A DNA stretch of 38,706 bases from an uncultured Lachnospiraceae bacterium (GCA_910584785.1 CAJUDX010000027.1:1-38706); one strand, 5' to 3'; counted from the first letter of the stretch, positions 25,178-32,833 are shown. Numbers and translations are program-made. The notes: generated by a model not told the origin, from the letters alone.

Positions 25178-26467
25178 TCAGCAATACATTTCATACATTT
25201 TCTGAAAATCCCTGACAAGTTTATGAACAGCAAAGTGATTGCTCCCCTGGATATCCAATATCCGTCCGGTAAAAGTCTTTACCCAGCTTAACATTTCATT
25301 TGTGTCAAAGAATAGACCGCTGTACAGATATTCATTATCTCTGAGGTGCAGAACTTCTCCGCCCCGTCCCTCACGGTAGAGCCGTTGGAGAATGTGCGGT
25401 TCCTTTTGGGTGTCAATTTGCAGTTTTATGTAAATTTCTTCAATCCGGCTGACGCCACCAAACGAAACACCCCAGCACTGCGCCAGATTTTTTTCTAAAA
25501 GCTGCTGTTTTCTTTCGTAATCGTTTACTTCTTCTAATGTTACAACATCATTCATGGAGTCCAGGCGAAAGTTAGTAAAGCGTCGGCGTTCTTCGAGGTA
25601 CAGGCAGGCATAGCGCCGACCAGTCTGGGTGCTGACAAAGATTTTTAAGGGTATTCCCTGCTGAAGCGAGGTGCTTTTACTCCGTGTGCTTCGGTTTTCA
25701 AATGAGATTTTTTTGTGTTGACGGATGGCAGAGAGGATGTCAGCTAATACCTTGTCCTCTAATGTATGGACGATAAAATGATGTTTAAACTGAAACCATG
25801 TGTTTTCCCTGTTTTCCTGATCTAAAATGGTACTTCCAATAAAGCCAAAGGGGGCAGCTTCCTGAAAATAGGTTATTGCCGTTAATAATTGTTCCCAGGC
25901 GGAGCTGGTCTGTGCGGAATATTGAATGGAGGGCGGGGCGGCAGTTATCGTCGCTTCATGAGAGGAGAGTTCACTGCCGGGGGAGAGAGCGAGGCCGTAA
26001 AGAAGCGTTTTGCCGGATTTCTGTGCGTTTAGGATGCCAAGATCCTGATATTCTTTTAATTTCAGGCGGACGGTCTGGCTGTCAAAAACAACGCCGTAGA
26101 CTGCGGATATATGGTCGCACAGGCTTCCGGCACTCATTCCCTGGGGATTATCCCATAAAAGATCCAGCAAAAAGAAATGGAGCAGGATATCATTGTCAGT
26201 AAAGCTTTTGGATTTCCAGGCCGCATAAAGCGGGTTTTGAGGGATGGTTTTACTGTCTACACTGATATAAACATGCTTTTCTTTTTGCGAATAGCTGGAT
26301 TGAATATAGCCGGACAGCCAGCTTTCGATGCGGCGGCGTTCGTTATCGTAGGTTCGGGCGCTCTTTTCGGCATAGTCGCTGCGGCTCTTATAGCCGTAGA
26401 CGAAAAATTGGCGCATGTAATCGCGGATGCGGTCGAAGTTTTTAATTAATTCCTGAAATTCTGCCAT
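25178..26467 (-). CDS. WYL-domain transcriptional regulator with winged helix
   Basis: 429 residues. A winged-helix region at about 93-165 (LDLLWDNPQGMSAGSLCDHISAVYG...VRLKLKEYQDLGILNAQKSGKTLLYGLA) is followed by a WYL-like region (about 245-310: AIRQHKKISFENRSTRS...GIPLKIFVSTQTGRRYACLYLEERRRFTNFRLDSM) and a C-terminal domain. AGGAGA lies 8 nt before the ATG. First gene of a two-gene WYL operon, divergent from rtcB across 225 bp. Paired WYL regulators act as heterodimers in the PafBC system of Actinobacteria; by analogy this pair probably controls rtcB. Confidence 0.8.
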   Translation of the reverse strand: MAEFQELIKNFDRIRDYMRQFFVYGYKSRSDYAEKSARTYDNERRRIESWLSGYIQSSYSQKEKHVYISVDSKTIPQNPLYAAWKSKSFTDNDILLHFFLLDLLWDNPQGMSAGSLCDHISAVYGVVFDSQTVRLKLKEYQDLGILNAQKSGKTLLYGLALSPGSELSSHEATITAAPPSIQYSAQTSSAWEQLLTAITYFQEAAPFGFIGSTILDQENRENTWFQFKHHFIVHTLEDKVLADILSAIRQHKKISFENRSTRSKSTSLQQGIPLKIFVSTQTGRRYACLYLEERRRFTNFRLDSMNDVVTLEEVNDYERKQQLLEKNLAQCWGVSFGGVSRIEEIYIKLQIDTQKEPHILQRLYREGRGGEVLHLRDNEYLYSGLFFDTNEMLSWVKTFTGRILDIQGSNHFAVHKLVRDFQKMYEMYC

Positions 26468-26517
26468 AGAAAGTCTCCTGTCGATGGTGATAGGGCAATG
26501 TCTTTTTCCTTTTTTTT

Positions 26518-26546
26518 ATTATACACGATTTTGGCATGTTTGTCTT
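26518..26546 (-). promoter_or_regulatory. Promoter of the WYL operon
   Basis: On the minus strand AAGACA (26541-26546), 17 bp, TATAAT (26518-26523). The remaining ~150 bp toward rtcB is AT-rich with long T runs; no clear rtcB promoter was seen. Confidence 0.6.
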
Positions 26547-26692
26547 TTTTTGCTGAAGTTTTGTTTTTCTTTTTGTTCGCAACTTTTTTTAAATGATCAT
26601 AAGTTCCAAATCTGGTAATCTGTGGATGTAAGGAAAAAACAGCTATGAATGGCTGAGAGAATGAAAAAAACAGAGAGAAAGGGTGTGGAGAG

Positions 26693-27928
26693 ATGTTTGT
26701 ATGGTATGAAAAAGACAGTATGAAGTTTCCGTTAAAAATTTGGCTGCAGGATGCAGGTGATGTGGAAAGCAGTTGCTTAGAACAGGCAAAACATCTTGCA
26801 CAGCTTCCTTTCCTCCATAAATGGGCCTGCCTGATGCCAGATACGCATGCAGGAAAAGGAATGCCTATCGGCGGCGTAATTGCTACGGACGGGGTGATTA
26901 TTCCTAATGCCGTCGGTGTGGATATTGGATGCGGCATGGCCTATACAGAAACGAATATCCGCCTGGAGGAAATTCGGAATGTAGTAACGGGGAACGGAAG
27001 TCTGATTCAGGCGATGATTGGCGATATGATGCGGAATATTCCTGTGGGATTTGAACATCATAAAATGGCGATGCCAAGCTACACCCTGGATCAGGCGTTG
27101 GAAGAAATGGATAAGTACGAGAGGGATGGCGAGCTTTTAGGGCAGATAGATGCAGGATATTTTCAAATTGGGACATTGGGCGGAGGAAATCATTTTATTG
27201 AACTGCAGGAGGACGAAGAGGGGTATCTGTCAGTGATGATACATTCGGGAAGCCGTCATTTTGGCAAGTCGGTCTGTGATTATTTTCATTATAAGGCGCG
27301 TGAACTGAATCAGCGCTGGTACAGTGCAGTTCCCGATGAATACCGCCTGGCATTTTTGCCGGTGGAATCTGAGGAGGGAAAGCAGTATTTGCACTGGATG
27401 AAACTTTCAATGGATTTTGCCAGGGAAAACCGGGAAAAGATGATGCTGGCGGTGAAGGCGATTCTGGAAAAGTGGATAGGAAAGTATACGCCGCTGAATC
27501 TGGAATTTTCCCATGACTTGAATTGTCATCATAATTATGCATCTGAGGAAGAGCATGATGGAAAAATGGTTTGGGTTCACCGAAAGGGTGCCGTGCGGGC
27601 TGAAAATGGTGAATTGGCAGTGATTCCGGGGGCCATGGGTTCCTACAGCTATGTGGTGATGGGGAAGGGAAATCCCGAAAGCTTTTGTTCCTCCTCGCAT
27701 GGGGCCGGCAGACGGTATTCCCGCAAGGGAGCAATGGAGGCCTTTACCTGCGAGCAGGTTATCCGGGATCTGGCTGACCAGGGTGTGGTGTTAGGCAAGA
27801 AGAAAAAGGCGGATGTGGCAGAAGAGAGCCGGTTTGCCTACAAAGATATTGAAAGCGTTATGGATGCGCAGAAGGATTTGGTGACGCCGGTGAAGCGGCT
27901 TAAGACCGTGGGAGTGGTAAAAGGATAG
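26693..27928 (+). CDS. rtcB: RNA-splicing ligase RtcB
   Basis: 411 residues, close to E. coli RtcB (408). Motifs: PDTHAGKGMPIGGV (about 43-56), VDIGCGMAYT with metal Cys near 80, GTLGGGNHFIEL, MIHSGSRHFG, HRKGAVRAENGE, IPGAMGS, and SSSHGAGRRYSR with the predicted guanylylated His near 336 (E. coli His337). It joins 2',3'-cyclic phosphate or 3'-phosphate RNA ends to 5'-OH ends using GTP and Mn2+. It is divergent from two WYL regulators and followed by a gene-free structured region and a slipin-like gene. No rtcA or archease gene is present. Confidence 0.95.
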   Translation: MFVWYEKDSMKFPLKIWLQDAGDVESSCLEQAKHLAQLPFLHKWACLMPDTHAGKGMPIGGVIATDGVIIPNAVGVDIGCGMAYTETNIRLEEIRNVVTGNGSLIQAMIGDMMRNIPVGFEHHKMAMPSYTLDQALEEMDKYERDGELLGQIDAGYFQIGTLGGGNHFIELQEDEEGYLSVMIHSGSRHFGKSVCDYFHYKARELNQRWYSAVPDEYRLAFLPVESEEGKQYLHWMKLSMDFARENREKMMLAVKAILEKWIGKYTPLNLEFSHDLNCHHNYASEEEHDGKMVWVHRKGAVRAENGELAVIPGAMGSYSYVVMGKGNPESFCSSSHGAGRRYSRKGAMEAFTCEQVIRDLADQGVVLGKKKKADVAEESRFAYKDIESVMDAQKDLVTPVKRLKTVGVVKG

Positions 27929-27955
27929 AGGTTAAGCGCAGGATAATAAATAGTG

Positions 27956-27975
27956 ATATAAAGGAAACTTTATAT
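27956..27975 (+). other. GAAA-capped hairpin after rtcB
   Basis: ATATAAAG-GAAA-CTTTATAT: 8 perfect pairs with a GNRA tetraloop, 28 bp after the rtcB stop. There is no T tract, so it is not a terminator; it may be an mRNA 3' boundary or processing element. Confidence 0.6.
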
Positions 27976-27979
27976 AAAT

Positions 27980-28370
27980 GGGATGCTGCAAAAGGGTTTT
28001 ATGCGGTATCCCGACCGGAAACTGTACCTGGGCCATGGGGTTTACCGTTAGCGATGTCCCCTGGGGTGCCAGCGGCGCTGCCGCCAGGTATACCGTGCAG
28101 TATCCGACCATGTGATGCTTCGCAGGTTCGAATCCTGTCATATCTAACGGATATGTAGCTAAGTGGGTATAGCAATCATGAAAGTCCGCATGACTTGGGA
28201 TCATGTAAGGAAAACTCCAATTAGGAGAAGGAAAACTCCAGCACTCTGTCCTTTTGCACAGGAAATCTGTACAAAACGTCAGTTCAAATCCCGGACGCCG
28301 CAGGGCAGAAGGGAAAACGAAGGGCGGGACAGTTTTGAGAAGGCCAGCGCCGCTTTGGATACCGTTTTTT
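27980..28370 (+). ncRNA. Structured noncoding RNA candidate, Y-RNA-like, beside rtcB
   Basis: No credible ORF. Helices found by eye: local hairpin 27980-27990/28002-28012 (11 bp); 28023-28031/28084-28092 (9 bp) enclosing 28033-28040/28058-28064 and CAGC-GGC-GCTG at 28070-28080; 28093-28105/28198-28210 with mismatches leading into the tRNA-like module and hairpin 28182-28186/28192-28196; CTCC/GGAG at 28215-28227. Long-range closure: 28004-28011 with 28357-28364 (8 bp), then bulged C28012, G28013-T28356, A28014-T28355 and 28016-28018/28350-28352, followed by T6 at 28365-28370. The order C-G, bulged C, G-U, A-U is the Ro60-binding signature of Y RNAs. Boundaries are estimates. Confidence 0.6.
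28111..28180 (+). ncRNA. Circularly permuted tRNA-like module
   Basis: Order: anticodon-stem 3' strand 28112-28116, 5-nt variable loop 28117-28121, T arm 28122-28138 (loop TTCGAAT, G53-C61 closing), acceptor 3' strand 28139-28145, triloop AAC, acceptor 5' strand 28149-28155 (7 bp), T8 A9, D arm 28158-28173 (GCTA/TAGC, loop AGTGGGTA), position 26 A28174, anticodon-stem 5' strand 28175-28179. Canonical identities are present at 8, 14, 15, 18, 19, 21, 48, 53-58 and 61, including the G15-C48 and T8-A14 partners. There is no anticodon loop, and no CCA end is possible in this form. Confidence 0.8.
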
Positions 28371-28579
28371 ACTTTTCCTGACGCTGTCTGTTTTGCTGAG
28401 GCTCAGTAACTGCACCGGTTCTGGCATTGCCCAGAAACCGAAAGGGAAAGGGGCAGCAGGTCGGGGCGGGAAGGAAAAGAGAAAACTTAAAAAGTGGCCC
28501 CCATTCTTAAAACGAGGGCTGGGGGAACCTTTTCCCTCATGAATGGAAGAATCCCTGTGAAGGGAAAGGAGGAGAGAAA
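28371..28579 (+). promoter_or_regulatory. Structured leader of the slipin-like gene
   Basis: No ORF. Stems: CTGA-GGC-TCAG (about 28396-28406); CGGTTCTGG/CCAG(A)AACCG (28416-28424/28431-28440); CCCCCA/TGGGGG (28498-28503/28520-28525); TTTCCCT/AGGGAAA (28531-28537/28561-28567), whose 3' arm abuts the AAGGAGGAG ribosome binding site and could mask it. No clear promoter was seen, so co-transcription with rtcB and the RNA is likely. Confidence 0.45.
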
Positions 28580-29701
28580 ATGAAGATTATGATTAAAGAG
28601 CAGGAATGTGGTTATTTGATGAAGGACGGTCGGTTTCAGAAGGTGTTGCTGGCTGGTAAATATACATATTTTAAGCGGCTGGGTTATGAGGTTTTGGTGG
28701 TTCCCATGAAGGGGCAGGTTAAGACGCAGGATATTCCTGTTGATGTTTTGATGAAGTGTCCTGACTTTTCGTCCCGTGTGGTTAAGGTAGAGTTGCCGGA
28801 TACCTCGATTGCTCTTCGTTTTGTCAATGGGGCTTACCGGGAAGTGCTGACGGCAGCAGAAACGTATTTCTGGAATGTGTTTGAGAAAAATGAGTTTCAG
28901 GTGGTGGATATTACCAAGCCGTATATGGAGGAAAGCCTTCCCAGGATGTATATGGACTTGATGCCGGTGAAGTATTATAAGAAGATTACGGTTAAGGACG
29001 GTGAAATCGGGCTGCTGTATTTTGATAACCGTTTCGAGAAGCGCTTGGGGACAGGAACCTATTATTTTTGGAATTACGGTGCAGAGGTGACTTGTAAAAT
29101 CTTTAATATGAAACAGCAGCAGCTGGAAATTTCGGGGCAGGAGATTTTGACGGCGGATAAGATCGGTGTGCGTCTGAATGTTATCTGCAGCTACCGGATT
29201 ACCAAACCTGAAGAACTGGTTCAGAAGATTGACGGGGCTGCCACGCAGCTGTATACCTGTGCCCAGCTGATTATCCGGGAGTATGTGGGGCGCTTTCGTC
29301 TGGATGAGCTTTTGACTCAGAAGGAGGAGATTGGGCGCTATATTCTGGATAAGATGAGGGAGAAGCAGGAGGAGCTTTGTGTGGAAGTGGTCAGCGGGGG
29401 AATTAAGGATATTATTCTGCCGGGAGAGATCCGGGAGATTATGAATACTGTGCTGATTGCCGAAAAGCGGGCACAGGCAAATGTGATTATGCGCCGCGAG
29501 GAGGTGGCTTCCACCAGAAGCCTTTTAAATACAGCAAAACTGATGGAGGAGAATAAAACGCTGTTTAAGCTTAAGGAGCTGGAATACCTGGAGAGAATTT
29601 GTGATAAGGTGGGAAATATTTCCCTTAATGGCGGAAAGGGCGTACTGGAGCAGCTTGCTGAACTTACTGGAGTGGCGGCAGCGATGGGGGAAATTAACTA
29701 A
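28580..29701 (+). CDS. SPFH/Band-7 (slipin-like) protein with triplicated N-terminal motif
   Basis: 373 residues, strong AAGGAGGAG ribosome binding site. The SPFH/Band-7 core (about 165-330) includes ISGQEILTADKIGVRLNVICSYRITKPEELVQ and ends with an Ala/Glu-rich helix (VLIAEKRAQANVIMRREEVASTRSLLNTAKLMEEN). Before it a ~66-residue unit recurs three times, at about 11 (GYLMKDGRFQKVL), 77 (IALRFVNGAYREVL) and 144 (GLLYFDNRFEKRL). No membrane helix is visible, unlike classical stomatins. Slipins form oligomeric membrane-associated scaffolds. The rtcB neighbourhood suggests a link to RNA repair or stress; its biochemical role is unknown. Confidence 0.8.
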   Translation: MKIMIKEQECGYLMKDGRFQKVLLAGKYTYFKRLGYEVLVVPMKGQVKTQDIPVDVLMKCPDFSSRVVKVELPDTSIALRFVNGAYREVLTAAETYFWNVFEKNEFQVVDITKPYMEESLPRMYMDLMPVKYYKKITVKDGEIGLLYFDNRFEKRLGTGTYYFWNYGAEVTCKIFNMKQQQLEISGQEILTADKIGVRLNVICSYRITKPEELVQKIDGAATQLYTCAQLIIREYVGRFRLDELLTQKEEIGRYILDKMREKQEELCVEVVSGGIKDIILPGEIREIMNTVLIAEKRAQANVIMRREEVASTRSLLNTAKLMEENKTLFKLKELEYLERICDKVGNISLNGGKGVLEQLAELTGVAAAMGEIN

Positions 29702-29752
29702 ATTTTCCCATGCACTTTGCCGCAAACTCTGGAAATATTAGTTAAGATGGTG

Positions 29753-29793
29753 AAAGGACAGGAGATATTGCACAAAATTTTCCTGTCCTTTTG
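29753..29793 (+). terminator. Terminator of the rtcB-RNA-slipin unit
   Basis: AAAGGACAGGA (29753-29763) / TCCTGTCCTTT (29781-29791): 11 perfect pairs, then TT. Confidence 0.85.
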
Positions 29794-29806
29794 TTGAGTT
29801 CGAATA

Positions 29807-29855
29807 TTGAGTTTCCTGGTGCGTGTGCTATAATTTTTGTTGAAATCGATTACAA
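29807..29855 (+). promoter_or_regulatory. Amylosucrase promoter with LacI-family operator
   Basis: TTGAGT (29807-29812), 16 bp, TATAAT (29829-29834) with extended TGC. The near-palindrome TTGAAATCGATTACAA (29840-29855), with a central TCGA, lies over the expected start site, a classic repressor position. It also fits the CcpA cre consensus except one position. The LacI-type gene is two ORFs downstream of this promoter. Confidence 0.7.
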
Positions 29856-29889
29856 TACAAAAAACGGGAAGCAGGAGAGAGTTGAGACC

Positions 29890-31734
29890 ATGGAAAAAAA
29901 GACAAAGGAATTTGAGCAGCGGTTTGCCAGGCATTATGATGAGCTGAAGTGGCTGTATTGTGAACTGTACCAGAACAGGATGGATGCATTTGAGGAATTG
30001 TGCAGCCAGCTTTGGGACTGGTATAAAAACCGCAAGGCGGATTTAAAAAAGCTTGACCGGAAGAGGGAAAAGAATCCGGGGTGGTATAAGAAAAATGATT
30101 TGGTCGGCATGATGATGTATGTGGACGCCTTTGCCGGGAATTTAAAGGGCGTGGAGGAAAAGCTGGATTATATTAAGTCGTGTAATGTCAATTACCTGCA
30201 TCTGATGCCGCTGCTGGAATCGCCCAAGGGACGGAATGACGGCGGTTATGCTGTTGCGGATTTCCGCAAGGTGCAACCGGAACTGGGGACGATGGATGAT
30301 CTGGAAGAACTTGCGGATAAGTGCCGGAAAGAGGAAATCAGCATCTGTCTGGATTTTGTAATGAACCATACTTCCGAAGATCATGAATGGGCAAGGCGGG
30401 CCAGACAGGGCGATCCGGAGTATCAGCGGCGGTATTATTTTTATGATAATTATGACCTTCCAGCTCAGTTTGAAAAGACGGTGCCGCAGGTATTCCCAAC
30501 GACGGCTCCTGGGAATTTTACCTGGCTTCCCGATATGAATAAGTTCGTTATGACGACGTTTTATCCGTATCAGTGGGATTTGAATTACTGGAATCCAATC
30601 GTTTTTAATGAAATGGTCTACAATATGTTAAATTTAACCAATAAAGGGATTGACATTATCCGTATTGATGCGGTACCCTATATCTGGAAGGTTTTGGGAA
30701 CAAATTGCCGGAATCTTCCAGAGGTGCATAATATTGTGCGCATGATGCGGATGATCTGTGAAATTGTGTGTCCGGCAGTTATCCTTTTAGGCGAGGTGGT
30801 AATGGAGCCGTCGAAGGTAGTTCCGTATTTTGGCACGGTCGAAAAACCAGAATGCCATATGTTGTATAATGTAACCACTATGGCAAGTACCTGGCATACG
30901 GTGGCGACCGGTGATGTAAGGCTTCTCCGCCGCCAGATGGATATTGTCAGCAAACTGCCCAAGGAATATGTATTTTTAAATTATCTGCGCTGCCATGATG
31001 ATATCGGCTGGGGGCTGGATTATGCGTACTTAAAGCAGTTTGGCTGTCTGGAAGTGCCGCATAAGAAGTTTTTAAATGACTTTTTAACCGGACAGCATCC
31101 AGGGGCCTTTGGGCGGGGCGAGCTGTATAATTCGGACCCGACCTCCGGTGATGCCCGGCTCTGCGGGACGACAGCCTCCCTTTGCGGAATTGAAAAGGCT
31201 TCCTGGGAACAGGATGAAGGCGCCCTGGAGCAAGCCGTACGTTTTGATATTATGCTGCATGGCTATATGTTTGTTCAGTCGGGGATTCCTGTTCTCTACA
31301 GCGGTGATGAGATTGGGCAGCTAAATGATTATTCCTATCACGAGGACCCGGATAAATGTCAGGATTCCCGCTATATCCACCGTGGACGTTTCCAGTGGGA
31401 CAGAGCGGAGGAGCGCAAGGAAAAGGGAACGCTGCAGAACCAGATTTTTGAGACCCTGGGGATGATGGAGGAGCTTCGTGCAAGGTATGCCGTATTTGAA
31501 GGAAGTGCCGATGTATGGACACTGGATACCTGGGACGATTCCATTCTTGGTGTGGGCCGCTGGCTGAATGGAGAGAAGTTGATTGCCCTGTTTAATTTCA
31601 GCGGGCAGGATAAGGTGGCATGGATAAATGAAGATGACGGGCAGTACACGGATCTGCTTACCGGGGCAGTAATGGAGGCCAGGGCGGTACAGATTCCAGC
31701 CTACGGGATTTGGTGGCTGTATAAGAAATTTTAA
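29890..31734 (+). CDS. Amylosucrase-like GH13 enzyme (GH13_4 type)
   Basis: 614 residues from ATG 29890; the open frame before it covers the promoter. The helical N-terminal domain plus the barrel resemble amylosucrase/sucrose hydrolase: MMYVDAFAGNLKGVEEKLDYIK, LHLMPLLESPKGRNDGGYAVADF, FVMNHTSEDHEWA, IRIDAVPYIWK (nucleophile Asp about 260), LLGEVVM (Glu about 302) and RCHDDIGWG (Asp about 370). Amylosucrase makes alpha-1,4-glucan from sucrose with fructose release; hydrolytic relatives exist and the two cannot be told apart here. There is no signal peptide. The lacI gene follows after 41 bp, suggesting an autoregulated sugar operon. Confidence 0.88.
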   Translation: MEKKTKEFEQRFARHYDELKWLYCELYQNRMDAFEELCSQLWDWYKNRKADLKKLDRKREKNPGWYKKNDLVGMMMYVDAFAGNLKGVEEKLDYIKSCNVNYLHLMPLLESPKGRNDGGYAVADFRKVQPELGTMDDLEELADKCRKEEISICLDFVMNHTSEDHEWARRARQGDPEYQRRYYFYDNYDLPAQFEKTVPQVFPTTAPGNFTWLPDMNKFVMTTFYPYQWDLNYWNPIVFNEMVYNMLNLTNKGIDIIRIDAVPYIWKVLGTNCRNLPEVHNIVRMMRMICEIVCPAVILLGEVVMEPSKVVPYFGTVEKPECHMLYNVTTMASTWHTVATGDVRLLRRQMDIVSKLPKEYVFLNYLRCHDDIGWGLDYAYLKQFGCLEVPHKKFLNDFLTGQHPGAFGRGELYNSDPTSGDARLCGTTASLCGIEKASWEQDEGALEQAVRFDIMLHGYMFVQSGIPVLYSGDEIGQLNDYSYHEDPDKCQDSRYIHRGRFQWDRAEERKEKGTLQNQIFETLGMMEELRARYAVFEGSADVWTLDTWDDSILGVGRWLNGEKLIALFNFSGQDKVAWINEDDGQYTDLLTGAVMEARAVQIPAYGIWWLYKKF

Positions 31735-31775
31735 CATGATTAGATGTTTTAGCTTGTCAGGGAAGTGAGAAAAGA

Positions 31776-32771
31776 ATGACAATCAGTGAAATCGCAAAAC
31801 TGGCGGGAGTGTCGAGCGCCGCTATTTCCCGGTATTTAAACGGGGGAAGTTTAAGCGAGGAGAAAAGGAAAAAAATTAAAGAAGTTATCGAGGAGACTGG
31901 TTATGTTCCGTCAGAATATGCGCGGACGCTGAGGACGAAGAAAAGTAATCAGATCGGGGTGATAGTTCCAAACATCAGTTCGAGTACGGTTGCACGTATT
32001 GTCAGCGGTATCAGTGCAGTGCTCTATGAGCGGGGATACCGTTTGCTGCTTGCCAATACGGATAATGACCCCAGGCAGGAGCTTGATTATTTGGAAATGT
32101 TTGGCACCAGTCAGATCGATGGGGTGATTTATATTGCTTCCCTGGTTTCCAAAAGACATGTGGATTTATTAAAGGCACTGAAAGTTCCTGTAGTGATTGT
32201 GGGGCAATTGGTGGCGGAATATGACTGTGTCTATCATGACGATTTTCATGCGGCAAAGGATATGATGGGGATTTTGCTGGAATCTGGCTGCAGCCGTCCG
32301 GGCTGCCTTTATGTGACAGATAAAGACAGGGCAGTGGGGGCGGAAAGAATCCGGGGTGTGGAAGAAGCATTAAAGGAGCGGGGAATGAACCCAGCATCTG
32401 TTCCTGCGTTGGAAGGCGGTTTTACGATAGAGTCCGGCTTTGAAAAGATGAGGGAGCTGATCATCAAAAAGCCCGATATTGACGGTGTGTTCTGCGCCAC
32501 TGCAAGCCTGGCGGTGGGCGCTGTGATGTATCTGAAGGAGGCCGGAAGAAAGATTCCTGAGGATATCAAGGTGTGCAGTGTGGGGAGCAACCAGATGACA
32601 GAGATTGTCGATCCCAAGCTGACGACAGCAAGGTTTTATTATCGCACCAGCGGGCTGGAAGCAGCACAGATGCTTTTATCCATGGTGGATGGGAAGCGGC
32701 AGCACCTCAGGCATATGATGCTGGGCTATGAAATTGTTCAAAGAGGGACGACAAGTGAAGAATTTGCTTGA
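31776..32771 (+). CDS. LacI-family transcriptional regulator
   Basis: 331 residues. N-terminal HTH TISEIAKLAGVSSAAISRYLNGG (about 2-24) and hinge helix YVPSEYARTL, then a periplasmic-binding-like effector domain (IGVIVPNISSSTVARIVSGI...VVIVGQL...VFCATASLAVGAVMYL...). It resembles ScrR/MalR sugar-operon repressors. It probably binds the TCGA-centred operator at 29840 and the related site at 19216. The effector is likely a sugar linked to sucrose or maltodextrin metabolism. Confidence 0.92.
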   Translation: MTISEIAKLAGVSSAAISRYLNGGSLSEEKRKKIKEVIEETGYVPSEYARTLRTKKSNQIGVIVPNISSSTVARIVSGISAVLYERGYRLLLANTDNDPRQELDYLEMFGTSQIDGVIYIASLVSKRHVDLLKALKVPVVIVGQLVAEYDCVYHDDFHAAKDMMGILLESGCSRPGCLYVTDKDRAVGAERIRGVEEALKERGMNPASVPALEGGFTIESGFEKMRELIIKKPDIDGVFCATASLAVGAVMYLKEAGRKIPEDIKVCSVGSNQMTEIVDPKLTTARFYYRTSGLEAAQMLLSMVDGKRQHLRHMMLGYEIVQRGTTSEEFA

Positions 32772-32797
32772 TTCTCTGGAAAAATTCGATTATGATG

Positions 32798-32833
32798 AAG
32801 GAAGAGATGGGAGATTTTCCCGCTCTTCCTTTT
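32798..32833 (+). terminator. Terminator after the lacI-type gene
   Basis: AAGGAAGAG (32798-32806) / CTCTTCCTT (32823-32831), then TT. An inner GGGA/TCCC extends the stem. Confidence 0.75.

Noticed and set aside
28139..28173. An ordinary tRNA gene starting at 28149
   Set aside because: The acceptor 3' strand complementary to GGATATG is found upstream (28139-28145), not downstream, so a standard tRNA cannot form.
28277..28297. A second tRNA gene
   Set aside because: Only a T-loop-like sequence is present; the T stem is mismatched and no D arm or acceptor partner fits.
28163..28381. 72-codon ORF in the rtcB-slipin gap
   Set aside because: It overlaps the D arm and the closing stem of the structured RNA, has no ribosome binding site and encodes a low-information basic peptide.
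29840..29855. CcpA catabolite-response element as the sole explanation
   Set aside because: One conserved purine position is violated, and a LacI-type gene lies in the same operon; the local regulator is favoured, although CcpA binding is not excluded.
29791..29889. Upstream start of the amylosucrase ORF
   Set aside because: This stretch contains the slipin terminator end, the -35/-10 and the operator; the ATG at 29890 follows a GGAGAG.
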